DNA from: Nemertoderma westbladi
Lineage: Eukaryota > Xenacoelomorpha > Nemertodermatida > Nemertodermatidae
DNA length: 64,000 nt
NCBI GenBank assembly: GCA_032718475.1
Contig: JAUCBJ010000641.1
Coordinates: forward strand, 1-64,000
Direction: 5' to 3'
Of the stretch, positions 1-12,200 are shown in pieces. The position numbers and the translations under genes are program-made. Each line of letters opens with the position of its first letter. Position 1 is the first letter of the stretch. A model generated the notes under the pieces. It saw nothing but the letters and a program-made list of their open reading frames with translations. It had not been told where the DNA came from and searched no databases.

Positions 1-1990
1 GAGACTTGCTGGGGACTTTCAAAGTTAACTGTCAGAATTTTGGTCTTTCTGGAGTTAATAAAAAGACCAACACTAGAAGCAGCATGTTCTAATGAGCTGA
101 GGAGCCGTTGGGCTCCCTCTAATGATTCTGAGAGTACTCCTAAGTCATCAGCAAAGTCTAGATCAGTTAGGTACTTGGCAGGATTTCCTCGACTTCTGGA
201 GCCAGTAGGTGGAGTTATCATCACCCCATCATCATTATGATGATCTAAGGACATGCGTAGAACATAGTCAACCACAATAATGAACAAGAATGGTGCAAGT
301 GTGTCTTCAAATGGTTCTGTGTCACCGTCAACAGTAGACACAAATGTTGTCGAACCATCGTATACTGATCTGATTGCTGCAATAATTTCATCAGGAATCC
401 CATATAATGAAAGTATGCTGAACATACGTGAGCGAGAGACTGAATCAAAGGCCTTGAAGAAGTCAACAAAGATAACAGCCAGATGCCTGTCTTTCTTTTT
501 TGATAATTCTTCAATTATCCTTCTAAGTGCCAAAATGGGCTCCATGGTTCCACGACCTTTGCGGAACCCATTCTGATTTCCACGGAGCAGTCTCTCAATG
601 GGATCCCTGATGCGATTTAATAGAATCCTATTGTATAGCTTTGCAGCAATCGAGATCAATGAGATTCCCCGAAAAGAACCATAGAGAGTTAGGTTGCCCT
701 TCTTGGGAACTGGCACCAACTTATTTGTTTTCATTTCTTGTGGGACTCTTGTTGTTCGGTACATGTCTACTATGATGGGATAGATGAGCTTTAAACACTC
801 AGGTATTTTAAAGACCTCAGGGGGAACACCATCTACTCCACTGGCACGATTGGTCTTAATGCTCTTTGCAGCAGCCTTCACTTCTGCAAAGGAGATATCG
901 CCAATGGGAATATCTGGGAGTACAGACTCAGACACTTTTACTTCTATAAAGTTATCAGGCAATACCCTGTCATTATTGAGGAGCTTTTCAAAGTGGGCTT
1001 TCCAACCATTGAGGCGGTCGGCTGGTGATTCAGCCTTAACCTTGGTGGTTGGTTGGCTTTTCCGCCCAGTAAGCAGATTGATCGATTTCCATGCCTGGGA
1101 TGATTGCCTGCTGTCGTCAGCATCATTGATGGCATCAACCTGTTGGTTTATTAGCTCCTGTAGATTAACAGAGTACTGCCTGTTCAGGGACCTAGATGCA
1201 GCCTTAACTGCATTCTTGGCCGCTGTAGTCTGTTTGAGTCGGGACTCTTTCTGCGCCTTATGAAGGTCATTTCGGCACTTCTGAATTTTGTTGTCAGTCC
1301 AGGGGGCCCTTTTCCTGTTTCGAGGGTATACAGGAACTGTTTCTGCAGCTGCTAACTTTACTGCTTCTGTAAAGGCAGTATAGCCCTCACAGTGATCTGC
1401 CGCCTCAGAGGCAAGAGCCTCATACCTGTTGCTCAGCTGTCGTGTAAAGCTGGATCTCACACTTGGCTGTTGCAACAGAGAGGACCAGTCATGCCGCGGC
1501 AAGGCAGATTACGTTGTTCTGCTAGCACGCAGACTAAGTCTTACCTTGGCCACAATAAGGCGGTGATCACTGGAGAAGGGTCGAAGTGTAAATGCATTAC
1601 AGTCTTGTATAGAGCTCCTGTATTTCCTACGAAACAGAATATGGTCTATCTGGGACTTGTGACCACTGGGTCCACTATGAGTCCATAGCTTTCCAGTTCG
1701 CTTCTTGAACTGGGTTCCAGCCGAAAACAATCCATTTCCAGAGATAAAATCCTGAAGATGGACAGAATTTCGGTTAACACTATTGCTATAGACCCAGGGC
1801 GATGTAGGTGATTGATGCAGACTTGCATTAAAGTCTCCCAGGAATGTTAAGAATGCATGCTGATCCACTCCATCAGTAGCAGCTTGTAGATTGTGGTAGA
1901 AATTTTCCACCTCCTCTACAGGGGCAACACTAGTTGGAGAGTAGCACACAATCAGAACCACCTTAGGAAACTCTAGTCTATTTTGTCCAA
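1..1990 (-). pseudogene. LINE endonuclease C-terminal half plus reverse transcriptase, one internal stop
   Basis: One reading frame (codons whose lowest coordinate is a multiple of 3) runs from about 1990 to base 1, interrupted only by TAA at 1509-1511. The endonuclease part has CYSPTS (about 1940), GDFNA and SDHRLI. The RT part has SGVDGVPPEVFK (about 850), KLVPVPKKG (about 715), the fingers segment NQNGFRKGRG (about 570), VDFFKAFDS (about 455), TLAPFLFIIVVDYV (about 285) and the catalytic FADD at 144-155. Between EPF and DTLAPF the GVxQG core expected in LINE RTs is missing without loss of frame, pointing to a small in-frame deletion. The C-terminus lies outside the window. The internal stop and missing motif argue against activity. 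Confidence 0.85.
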
Positions 1991-2250
1991 TGCTGCATGT
2001 GCAGTTGGATTCATCAATAGACCAATTCCACCATTGCCACTACCATCTGCTGACGCGAGGGCGAGTCGCCAACAGCCCCCCATGTCCTTAATCAGAACAT
2101 CATCAGTCTGTCCAGTCTGCATTCGGTGCTCTTGAACACCCACTGCGATAAGAGAAAGCTTATCTGCCAAGGCAGTCAGCTCACCTTGTCGCATTGGGGA
2201 CCCAAGTGTTAGGGTGTTTACTGAGGCTAGTCTAGTGACTTGCCTCAGAG
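1973..2250 (-). pseudogene. LINE endonuclease, N-terminal fragment ending at a frameshift
   Basis: An open stretch on the minus strand begins after a stop near 2250 and ends at a TAG at 1973-1975. It reads through VNTLTLG near 2215 and GVQEHRM near 2125, where the glutamate matches the metal-binding E of APE-like LINE endonucleases. It continues to NGGIGLLMN near 2015. The homologous sequence then continues in another frame from about 2000 down (…NRLEFPKVVLIVCYSPTS), so a frameshift, not a natural terminus, ends this piece. No start codon is assigned because the fragment may be 5'-truncated. Confidence 0.75.
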
Positions 2251-2589
2251 CAGGTTACAGTGGCGCGTTATATTAACCAAAATAATAAACTAAACACAAT
2301 AGAACAGGCTATAGTTTTATTTTTGAGAGTAATCAGCCTTTATTTGCGTCGAATTTCCCCTGGAGAGGGATGGATTTTTATTGCGTCCAGTTTCCCCCCC
2401 TATCTGCGTTATTCAGGTACCTGGACCCCCCCCCCCAAATTTTTCTACGAATCTTAATGAGATTGCATGAAATTTGAAACAGAGATAGTTTCACCTCCCG
2501 ATTCCTCCGTGGGAAAGCCAGAATTTTTATTTTTGCTTTCAATTTTTAGCTACAAGCGTTTGAAAAAGGTGTCTCCGTTGATATTTCAC
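2251..2589. other. Non-coding spacer with C homopolymers
   Basis: No gene is seen. The stretch carries two short poly-C runs, near 2394-2400 and 2427-2438, in AT-rich sequence. A poor-looking open frame at 2260-2457 has no recognisable similarity and is not called. Confidence 0.5.
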
Positions 2590-3075
2590 CAGTTACACTG
2601 CAGTTATTCTTCAACCTTATCGTGATTTGTTGGTACCAATATATTTCTGACCGTGCAAGGATTCCAAAAATGTTAAAACATTTAAATTTGGTTGGGAAAT
2701 AGCTGAGATATTGGCGTTCAAAAGTTGCATGGTTTTGCACCTGCGCGAGGCCGTTTTATTCTATTAAATAAAACACCATATTCTAGAACATTTTGTTTAT
2801 CCAATACGTAGCTGGGCAACAATGCAATTCTTCTTTAATCATACTATTATGTAGCTATTCATAGATAAACAAAATGTTCTAGAATATGGTGTTTTATTTA
2901 ATAGAATAAAACAGCCTCGCGCAGGTGCAGAACCATGAAACTTTTGAACTCTCATATCTCAGCTATTTTCCAACCAAATTTAATTGTTTTTACATTTTTG
3001 GAATCCTTGCACGGTCAGCTTTCTATTGGTACCAACAAATCACGATAAGGTTCAAGAATAACTGCACTGTAACCA
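2590..3075. repeat. Large foldback inverted repeat, arms about 211 bp, loop about 64 bp
   Basis: Bases 2590-2800 and 2865-3075 are near-perfect reverse complements. For example, ACACCATATTCTAGAACATT near 2772 is matched by AATGTTCTAGAATATGGTGT near 2873. Both arms hold TGGTACCAA, a CCGTGCAAGGATTCCAAAAATG-type block and a CCTGCGCGAGGC-type block. The same peptide-like translation (LSYFPTKF, FGILARS, WYQQITIR) therefore appears on both strands in the two arms, but nothing suggests a gene. The 64-bp middle is AT-rich. The outer end of the right arm coincides with the start of the next element at 3074. This could be a palindromic foldback transposon or an inverted duplication. No target-site duplication was found. 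Confidence 0.85.
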
Positions 3076-3998
3076 GGGACAGGATACGATACGAAAACGG
3101 ATTTTCGTATTTCGTATCGCAGTATTTTATTCGTATCGAATTTCGTATCGTATCATAAAAATTGACTTCGTATCGTATAATACAATAAATGTTTTTCGTA
3201 TTTTCGTATCTTATTATTTTGTAAATATTAATGTTTTTAACAGTCAAACAAGAGATCACACCACTTATTTATTTACATTTTTTTTCTCAAAATTGGTGTA
3301 TAAATTAGACAGGAGGATTATTAATCACATTGTAATTAACTGTAGAATAATGATAAAAAAGACCACTGAAATATAATTTAATTATCGTTTAAATAAAGTT
3401 TTTAGGATATTGTGCATTGATGTTGTGATAAAAGCATTCTAGTGAGAGAATAAAAGAAATAAATACATTTGTTTTGAAATAAAACATTTGTTTTGAAATA
3501 AAACATTTGTTTTGAAATAAAACATTTGTTTTGAAATAAAACATTTGTTTTGAAATAAAATATTTGTTTTGAAATAAAACATAGTTTTTTCTTGTATTAC
3601 AGTAGTTTGACTACGAAATTGAAATTTTGAATTTTATTCAATATTGGTACATCAAAATCTAAATTATTCCATAAATTACGGCAGTATGTAGGCCTAGGTA
3701 GGTACATCAGTACAGTATTCATAAAGTCGCATGGTAATATGACCAGACGTACATTGAAACAATAAATATTTGCCTATCATAAATATTATTATTATATTAT
3801 ATTATTTTCTGTGTGTAATACAAAATGCAATACATATATTTTTATTAATTCTTAGATAAAATACGATACGAAAAAAATACGAAACATTTTTCGTATTTCG
3901 TATCGTATTTATCCATATTTGCATTTGTATCGTATCGTATCGTTAAAAATTGGTTCGTATCGTATCGTATTTTCGTATCGTATCGTATCCTGTCCCTG
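3074..3998. mobile_element. Non-autonomous DNA transposon (MITE-like), CAGGG termini, possibly hAT-type
   Basis: The left end begins CAGGGACAGGATACGATACG and the right end, read in reverse complement, begins with the same 20 bases. The terminal 100-150 bp on each side are dense in the pentamer ATACG/CGTAT in both orientations. The interior is AT-rich, has no coding potential and holds a small 19-bp tandem repeat. CAGGG termini and repeated subterminal motifs are typical of hAT elements. The 8-bp flanks (ACTGTAAC on the left, ATTCCAGG on the right) do not match, so a hAT-type target duplication is not supported and the superfamily is uncertain. Confidence 0.7.
3465..3578. repeat. 19-bp minisatellite, 6 copies, inside the MITE
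   Basis: Six head-to-tail copies of ACATTTGTTTTGAAATAAA start at 3465, 3484, 3503, 3522, 3541 and 3560. The last copy differs at its second base. Confidence 0.95.
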
Positions 3999-4711
3999 AT
4001 TCCAGGACAGGATGCAGGATAGGATAAGATTTGTGTCTATCATGAATCGTATATTGGTATTGACTGCTATAAACTTGGGTAAAGTGCTGGTCTACCATTT
4101 ACCATACCATCTCTCTAAAATCCGCGCACATGATAAGGGCGAAATCCTGGGGTATAGGCCAATTACATATTAACGTACGTCTCAATTTTTTGCACGATAA
4201 ATATTTATTACAAAAAATAATTTTTCAAATTCATATTCAATCCCTAGGAATAACATAAAATTACGAACTGACGAGACAATATTATTAAAAGAAAGGTAAT
4301 CAATAAATAATCATAAAAAAGAATAAAGGACTCACTGTGGACATCCCAGAGTGTACAAACCCCCATAACCACCACCCCCCCCCCCCCCCCCCCCCCAGCT
4401 TATAAAATAATAATTATTTAAGAACCTGTAACAGGCAAGTGCTTCTTTTATGCTCTTGGTTAATAAAACTATTTAGAAATTTTAATTGTATCAATCACCA
4501 GCAAAACTCACAATTAAAATTCAAAACTTATAACAGCCATTATTATTAGTATATATTGTATTACTGCATTTATACTGGCGTACAAGAATTTAAATACACC
4601 AAAACAATGGCTATAGAGATAAATAGAAGCACCTAAATCCATTGACATCTCCTACCGACGCAACATACTCCAGTACGATAGGGCTATCACTAAACCAACA
4701 GGACAGCGAGT
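3999..4711. other. AT-rich intergenic sequence with a 22-base poly-C tract
   Basis: No gene is recognised. A run of 22 C occupies 4375-4396. The part next to RPL12 would hold its 3' UTR on the minus strand. No long T run (a poly-A tail read on this strand) lies just below 4711, so there is no retrocopy tail to see. Confidence 0.5.
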
Positions 4712-5209
4712 CTACGCGTCGGGAATATCGTATTCCCCGTCGTTAATCTCGTCGATAACATCATGAGGATGTTTACCGTCGACTCTACACCCAACACTCT
4801 GCGCGGTGCCGAGGATTTCCTTAACAGTGCCGGTGAAATCTTTAGACATGGATCGATCTTTCATTATACGAGCCACTTCCAAGACGTTATCCATTGTTAT
4901 ATTCCCGGAGTGGGAAATATTCTTGACTTTCTTACGATCTCTCGGAGGTTCTTTCAGTGCTTTTATAATGAGAGCGGATGCCGAAGGTACGACGGATATT
5001 TGCGCCTGTCGGTTTTGGATGGTGAGTTTAACCGTTATCCGGAGACCTTTCCATTCGGTGGTTGCTTTCGCTATGTCGTCACCGACTTTCTTTGGAGACA
5101 GACCCAGAGGACCGATTTTGGGAGCGAGCGAGGAAGTTGCTCCAACTTCTCCGCCTACGACTCGCAGACATACGACTTTTATCTCATTGGGATCGAATTT
5201 AGGCGGCAT
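4712..5209 (-). CDS. RPL12: 60S ribosomal protein L12 (uL11), intronless intact frame
   Basis: This encodes the cytosolic large-subunit protein uL11, which binds the GTPase-associated region of 28S rRNA at the base of the P stalk. The 165-residue product has the usual animal length. It begins [11 protein letters not shown] and contains [62 protein letters not shown] and [11 protein letters not shown], all family hallmarks. An in-frame ATG four codons upstream (5221) would add MIHK; the start at 5209 matches the conserved N-terminus and is preferred. No frameshift or stop is present. There is no intron in the coding part, whereas animal RPL12 genes usually have several, so an expressed retrocopy is as likely as the ancestral gene. 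No poly-A tract or flanking duplication settles it. Confidence 0.88.
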   Translation of the reverse strand: MPPKFDPNEIKVVCLRVVGGEVGATSSLAPKIGPLGLSPKKVGDDIAKATTEWKGLRITVKLTIQNRQAQISVVPSASALIIKALKEPPRDRKKVKNISHSGNITMDNVLEVARIMKDRSMSKDFTGTVKEILGTAQSVGCRVDGKHPHDVIDEINDGEYDIPDA

Positions 5210-5807
5210 TTTGTGTATCAAGATATGTTACCTTTGGATTTACGGTTGTCAGAAACGTGGAAGAGATAACTAGCGTCGGATGAGCCGAATTCGACACGAC
5301 CGAAATGTTACGCTAGTCGGAATTTAATCTGTGTTTATGCTACCGGCCTAAAGTACAACAGTAAGTCTAGCCTATTCCTGTATTCAGGATACCGGTGCCA
5401 ATAATACCAAAACAATGAAACTTACCGATTCCGTATAAAGATACTATAGCAACAACAATCAGGCTACCGGATCACACACTACAGCACAGCAGCACTACTA
5501 CTGTAGCAGTACTGTCAGACTGTGGACTGTCCTACTCTTACAACAGTACAGTGTAGGCGAAGGCCTACTCCCGTACTCTCATCACTCTACTGTGTACTGT
5601 ACTTAGTGTAACATAAAGTTTGTTTTCTCCAGGCTCCAGCCCACCCAAATGACTTTATGACTAGGCCAACTACTGCATACTGCATACACTAACTAAACTA
5701 ATATAATAACCCACCTCAGAACATACTCGAACATCATCAGTTCAGTTACGTTAGTTTTTCACCAGGACCAGCCCACGCAGCGGTCTGTCTCTATTTATCC
5801 GTCCTAC
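5210..5807 (-). other. RPL12 upstream region, possible 5' UTR and promoter
   Basis: No coding sequence is recognised. On the minus strand a pyrimidine tract CTCTTCC at 5265-5259 lies about 50 bases before the start codon. It could be a 5'-TOP-like start of the kind used by ribosomal protein genes. Further up, a GTAAGT donor-like hexamer (5425-5420) and a pyrimidine-rich TTTAG (near 5350) could bound a short 5' UTR intron. All of this is inference from motifs. Confidence 0.3.
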
Positions 5808-6200
5808 GGATCCCGACTTATTATCTCAGGATCCCGACTTATTATCTCAGGATCCCGAGTAATTTATCTCGGGATCACGAGTTATTAACTCGTAATCATG
5901 ACTTATTATCTCGGGATCACGAGTTATTATCTCGTGATCCTGACTTATTATCTAGGGATCCCGAGTAATTATCTCGGGATCACGAGTTATTATCTCGGGA
6001 TCCCGACTTATTATATATCGGGATCCCGACTTATTATCTCGGGATCCCGAGTTATTATCTCGTGATCCTGACTTATTATCTCGGGATCCCGCCAGTTATT
6101 ATCTCGGGATCCCGACTTATTATCTCGGAATCCTGACTTATTATCTCGGGATCCCGAGTTATTATCTCGGGATCCCGAGTTATTATCTCGTGATCCCGAC
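5808..6200. repeat. 21-bp palindrome-rich tandem repeat, about 19 copies
   Basis: Tandem units of the type GGATCCCGAGTTATTATCTC plus one base repeat with variants (GATCACGAG, GATCCTGAC, a TATATC insertion near 6010). The junction of neighbouring units makes the perfect 14-bp palindrome CTCGGGATCCCGAG many times, so the tract can form local hairpins or cruciforms. It abuts the 32-bp satellite without a gap. Confidence 0.9.
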
Positions 6201-9200
6201 TAGTACTACTTACACCACTCACATCCCTAGGACTACTACACTAATCCGACTCACATCCCTAGGCCTACTACACTAATCCGACTCACATCCCTATGACTAC
6301 TACACTAATCCGACTCACATCCCTAGGCCTACTACACTAATCCGACTCACATCCGTAGGCCTACTACATTAATTCGACTCACATACCTAGGCCTACTACA
6401 CTAATCCGACTCACATCCCTAGGCCTACTACACTAATGCGACTCACATCCCTAGGCCAACTACACTAATCCGACTCACATCCCTAGGACCACTACACTAA
6501 TCCGACTCACATCCCTAGTCCTACTACACTAATCCGACTCACATCCCTAGGACTACTACACTAATCCGCCTCACATCCCTAGGCCTACTACACTAATCCG
6601 ACTCACATCCCTAGACCTACTACACTACTCCAACTCACATCCCTAGGCCTACTACATTAATCCGACTCACATCCCTAGGCCTACTACACCGATCCGACTC
6701 ACATCCCTATGCCTACTACACTAATCCGACTCACATCCCTAGGACTACTACACTAATCCGACTCACACCCCTAGACCTACTACACTAATCCCTAGGCCTA
6801 CTAGACTAATCCGACTCACATCCCTAGGACTACTACTCTAATCCGACTCACATCCCTAGGACTACTACACTAATCCGACTCACATCCCTAGGACCACTAC
6901 ACTAATCCGACTCACATCCCTAGCAATACTACACTAATCCGACTCACATCCCTAGGACTACTACACTAATCCGACTCACATCCCTAGGTCCACTACACTA
7001 ATCCGACTCACATCCCTAGCACTACTACACTAATCCGACTCACATCCCTAGGACTACTGCACTAGTCCGACTCACATCCATAGGACTACTACACTAATCC
7101 GATTCACATCCCTAGGACCTCTACACTAATCCGACTCACATCCCTAGGACAACTACACTAATCCGACTCACATCCCTAGCACTACTACACTAATCCGACT
7201 CACATCCCTACGCCTACTACACTAATCCGACTCACATCCCTAGGCCTACTACACTAATCCGACTCACATCCCTAGGACCACACACTAATCCGACTCACAT
7301 CCCTAGCACCACTACACTAATCCGACTCACATCCCTAGGACTACTACACTAATCCGACTCACATCCCTAGGACTACTACACTAATCCGACTCAAATCCCT
7401 AGGCCTACTACACTAATCCGACTCACATCCCTACGCCTACTACACTAATCCGACTCACATCCCTAGGCCTACTACACTAATCCGACTCACATCCCTAGGC
7501 CTACTACACTAATCCGACTCACATCCCTAGGCCTACTACACTAATCCGACTCACATCCCTAGGACTACTACACTAATCCAACTCACATCCCTAGGACTAC
7601 TACACTAATCCGACTCACATCCCTAGGCCTACTACACTAATCCGACTCACATCCCTAGGCCTACTGCGCTACTCCGACTCACATCCCTAGACCTACTACA
7701 CAAATCCGACTCACATCCCTAGGCCTACTACACTAATCCGACTCACATCCCTAGGCCTACTGCGCTACTCCGACTCACATCCCTAGGCCTACTACACAAA
7801 TCCGACTCACATCCCTAGGCCTACTACACTAATCCGACTCACATCTCTACCCCTACTAGACTAATGCGACTCACATCCCTATGACTACTACACTAATCCG
7901 ACTCATATCCCTAGGACTACTACACTAATCCGACTCACATCCCTATGACTACTACACTAATCCGACTCACATCCCTAGGCCTACTACACTAATCCGACTC
8001 ACACCCGTAGGCCTACTACATTAATTCGACTCACATACCTAGGCCTACTACACTAATCCGACTCACATCCCTAGGCCTACTACACTAATGCGACTCACAT
8101 CCCTAGGCCTACTACACTAATCCGACTCACATCCCTAGGACCACTACACTAATCCGACTCACATCCCTAGTCCTACTACACTAATCCGACTCACATCCCT
8201 AGGACTACTACACTAATCCGCCTCACATCCCTAGGCCTACTACACTAATCCGACTCACATCCCTAGACCTACTACACTACTCCAACTCACATCCCTAGGC
8301 CTACTACACTAATCCGACTCACATCCCTAGGCCTACTACACCGATCCGACTCACATCCCTATGCCTACTACACTAATCCGACTCACATCCCTAGGACTAC
8401 TACACTAATCCGACTCACACCCCTAGACCTACTACACTAATCCCTAGGCCTACTAGACTAATCCGACTCACATCCCTAGGACTACTACTCTAATCCGACT
8501 CACATCCCCACGACCACTACACTAATCCGACTCACATCCATAGCACTACTACACTAATCCGACTCACATCCCTAGGACTACTACACTAATCCGACTCACA
8601 TCCCTAGGTCCACTACACTAATCCGACTCACATCCCTAGCACTACTACACTAATCCGACTCACATCCCTAGGACTACTACACTAATCCGACTCACATCCA
8701 TAGGACTACTACACTAATCCGATTCACATCCCTAGGACCTCTACACTAATCCGACTCACATCCCTAGGACAACTACACTAATCCGACTCACATCCCTAGC
8801 ACTACTACACTAATCCGACTCACATCCCTACGCCTACTACACTAATCCGACTCACATCCCTAGGCCTACTACACTAATCCGACTCAAATCTCTAGGACCA
8901 CACACTAATCCGACTCACATCCCTAGCACCACTACACTAATCCGACTCACATCCCTAGGACTACTACACTAATCCGACTCACATCCCTAGGACTACTACA
9001 CTAATCCGACTCAAATCCCTAGGCCTACTACACTAATCCGACTCACATCCCTACGCCTACTACACTAATCCGACTCACATCCCTAGGCCTACTACACTAA
9101 TCCGACTCACATCCCTAGGCCTACTACACTAATCCGACTCACATCCCTAGGCCTACTACACTAATCCGACTCACATCCCTAGGACTACTACACTAATCCA

Positions 9201-12200
9201 ACTCACATCCCTAGGACTACTACACTAATCCGACTCACATCCCTAGGCCTACTACACTAATCCGACTCACATCCCTAGGCCTACTGCACTACTCCGACTC
9301 ACATCCCTAGACCTACTACACTAATCCGACTCACATCCCTAGGCCTACTACACTAATCCGACTCACATCCCTAGACCTACTACACTAATCCGACTCACAT
9401 CCCTATGACTACTACACTAATCCGACTCACATCCCTAGGACTACTACACTAATCCGACTCACATCCCTAGGACCACTACACTAATCCGACTCACATCCCT
9501 AGCACTACTACACTAATCCGACTCACATCCCTAGGCCTACTGCACTACTCCGACTCTCATCCCTAGACCTACTACACTAATCCGACTCACATCCCTAGGC
9601 CTACTACACTAATCCGACTCACATCCTTAGGACTACTACACTAATCCGACTCACATCCCTACGACTACTACACTAATCCGACTCACATCCACAGGACTAC
9701 TACACTAATTCGACTCACATCCCTAGGCCTACTACACTAATCCGACTCTCATCCCTAGACCTACTACACTAATCCGACTAACATCCCTAGGACTACTACA
9801 CTAATCCGACTCACATCCATAGGCCTACTACACTAATCAGACTCACATCCCTAGGACTACTACACAAATCCGACTCACATCCCTAGGACTACTACACTAA
9901 TCCGACTCACATCCCTAGCACTACTACACTAATCCGACTAACATCCCTAGGACTACTACACTAATCCGACTCACATCCATAGGCCTACTACACTAATCCG
10001 ACTCACATTCCTAGGACTACTACACTAATCCGACTCACATTCCTAGGACTACTACACTAATCCGACTCACATCCATAGGCCTACTACACTAATCCGACTC
10101 ATCCCTAGGACTACTACACTAATCCGACTCACATCCCTAGGACCACTACACTAATCCGACTCACATCCCTAGCACTACTACACTAATCCGACTAACATCC
10201 CTAGGACTACTACACTAATCCGACTCACATCCATAGGCCTACTACACTAATCCGACTCACATTCCTAGGACTACTACACTAATCCGACTCACATTCCTAG
10301 GACTACTACACTAATCCGACTCACATCCATAGGCCTACTACACTAATCCGACTCATCCCTAGGACTACTACACTAATCCGACTCACATCCCTAGGACTAC
10401 TACACTAATTCGACTCACATCCCTAGGACTACTACACTAATCCGACTCACATCCCTAGGCCCACTACACTAATCCGACTCACATCCCTAGGACTACTACA
10501 CTACTCCGACTCACATCCCTAGGACTACTACACTAATCCGACTCACATCCCTAGACCTACTACACTAATCCGACTCACATCCCTAGGTCTACTACACTAA
10601 TCCGACTCACATCCCTATGCCTACTACACTAATCCGACTCACATCCCTAGGACTACTACACTAATCCTACTCACATCCCTAGACCTACTACACTAATCCG
10701 ACTCACATCCATAGACCTACTACACTAATCCGACTCACATCTCTAGGAGTACTACACTAATCCGACTCACATCCCTAGGCCCACTACACTAATCCGACTC
10801 ACATCCCTAGGACTACTACACTAATCCGACTCACATCCCTAGGACTACTACACTACTCCGACTCACATCCCTAGGACTACTACACTAATCCGACTCACAT
10901 CCCTATGCCTACTACACTAATCCGACTCACATCCCTAGGCCTACTACACTAATCCGACTCACATCCCTAGGACCACTACACTACTCCGACTCACATCCCT
11001 AGGACTACTACACTAATCCGACTCACATCCCTAGGCCTACTAGACTACTCCGACTCACATCCCTAGCACTACTACACTAATCCGACTCACATCCCTAGGA
11101 CTACTACACTAATCCGACTTACATCCCTAGGACTACTACACTAATCCGACTCACATCCCTAGACCTACTACACTACTCCGACTCACATCCCTAGGCCCAC
11201 TACACTAATCCGACTCACATCCCTAGGACTACTACACTAATCCGACTCACATCCCTAGGCCTACTAGACTACTCCGACTCACATCCCTAGGCCTACTAGA
11301 CTACTCCGACTCACATCCCTAGCACTACTACACTAATCCGACACACATCCCTAGGACTACTACACTAATCCGACTTACATCCCTAGGACTACTACACTAA
11401 TCCGACTCACATCCCTAGGACTACTACACTCATCCGACTCACATCCCTAGGCCTACTACACTAATCCGACTCACATCCCTAGGACTACTACACTAATCCG
11501 ACTCACATCCCTAGGCCTACTAGACTACTCCGACTCACATCCCTAGGCCTACTAGACTACTCCGACTCACATCCCTAGCACTACTACACTAATCCGACTC
11601 ACATCCCTAGGACTACTACACTAATCCGACTTACATCCCTAGGACTACTACACTAATCCGACTCACATCCCTAGACCTACTACACTAATCCGACTCACAT
11701 CCCTAGGACTACTACACTCATCCGACTCACATCCCTAGGCCTACTACACTAATCCGACTCACATCCCTAGGACTACTACACTAATCCGACTCACATCCCT
11801 AGGCCTACTAGACTACTCCGACTCACATCCCTAGCACTACTACACTAATCCGACTCACATCCCTAGGACTACTACACTAATCCGACTTACATCCCTAGGA
11901 CTACTACACTAATCCGACTCACATCCCTAGACCTACTACACTACTCCGACTCACATCCCTAGGCCCACTACACTAATCCGACTCACATCCCTAGGACTAC
12001 TACACTAATCCGACTCACATCCCTAGGCCTACTAGACTACTCCGACTCACATCCCTAGCACTACTACACTGATCCGACTCACATCCCTAGGACTACTACA
12101 CTAATCCGACTTACATCCCTAAGACTACTACACTAATCCGACTCACATCCCTAGACCTACTACACTAATCCGACTCACATCCCTAGGACTACTACACTAA

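Larger units (their letters stand above)
1..2250 (-). mobile_element. Non-LTR retrotransposon (LINE), ORF2-like endonuclease plus reverse transcriptase, degenerate and cut by the window edge
   Basis: Reading the minus strand from 2250 down to 1 gives, in order, an exonuclease-endonuclease-phosphatase (APE-type) endonuclease, a linker and a reverse transcriptase. This is the order found in ORF2 of APE-type LINEs. Landmarks are QEHR near 2125, GDFNA near 1835, SDHRLI near 1560, GFRKGRG near 565 and FADD at 144-155. The copy is dead: there is a frameshift near 1975, an in-frame TAA at 1509-1511 and an in-frame loss of a core RT motif near 294. The 3' part lies beyond base 1. No ORF1 or promoter region is recognisable upstream, so the copy may be 5'-truncated near 2250. 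The clade was not resolved. Confidence 0.88.

Noticed and set aside
2546-3158. Two similar small proteins on opposite strands
   Set aside because: They are the two arms of one inverted repeat. The similarity is explained by the palindrome, with no sign of coding constraint.
3066-4006. 8-bp hAT target-site duplication around the MITE
   Set aside because: ACTGTAAC and ATTCCAGG agree at only a few positions, so the duplication is not supported.
4763-5273. Plus-strand frames of about 160 codons over RPL12
   Set aside because: They are antisense shadows of the conserved RPL12 frame and show no similarity of their own.
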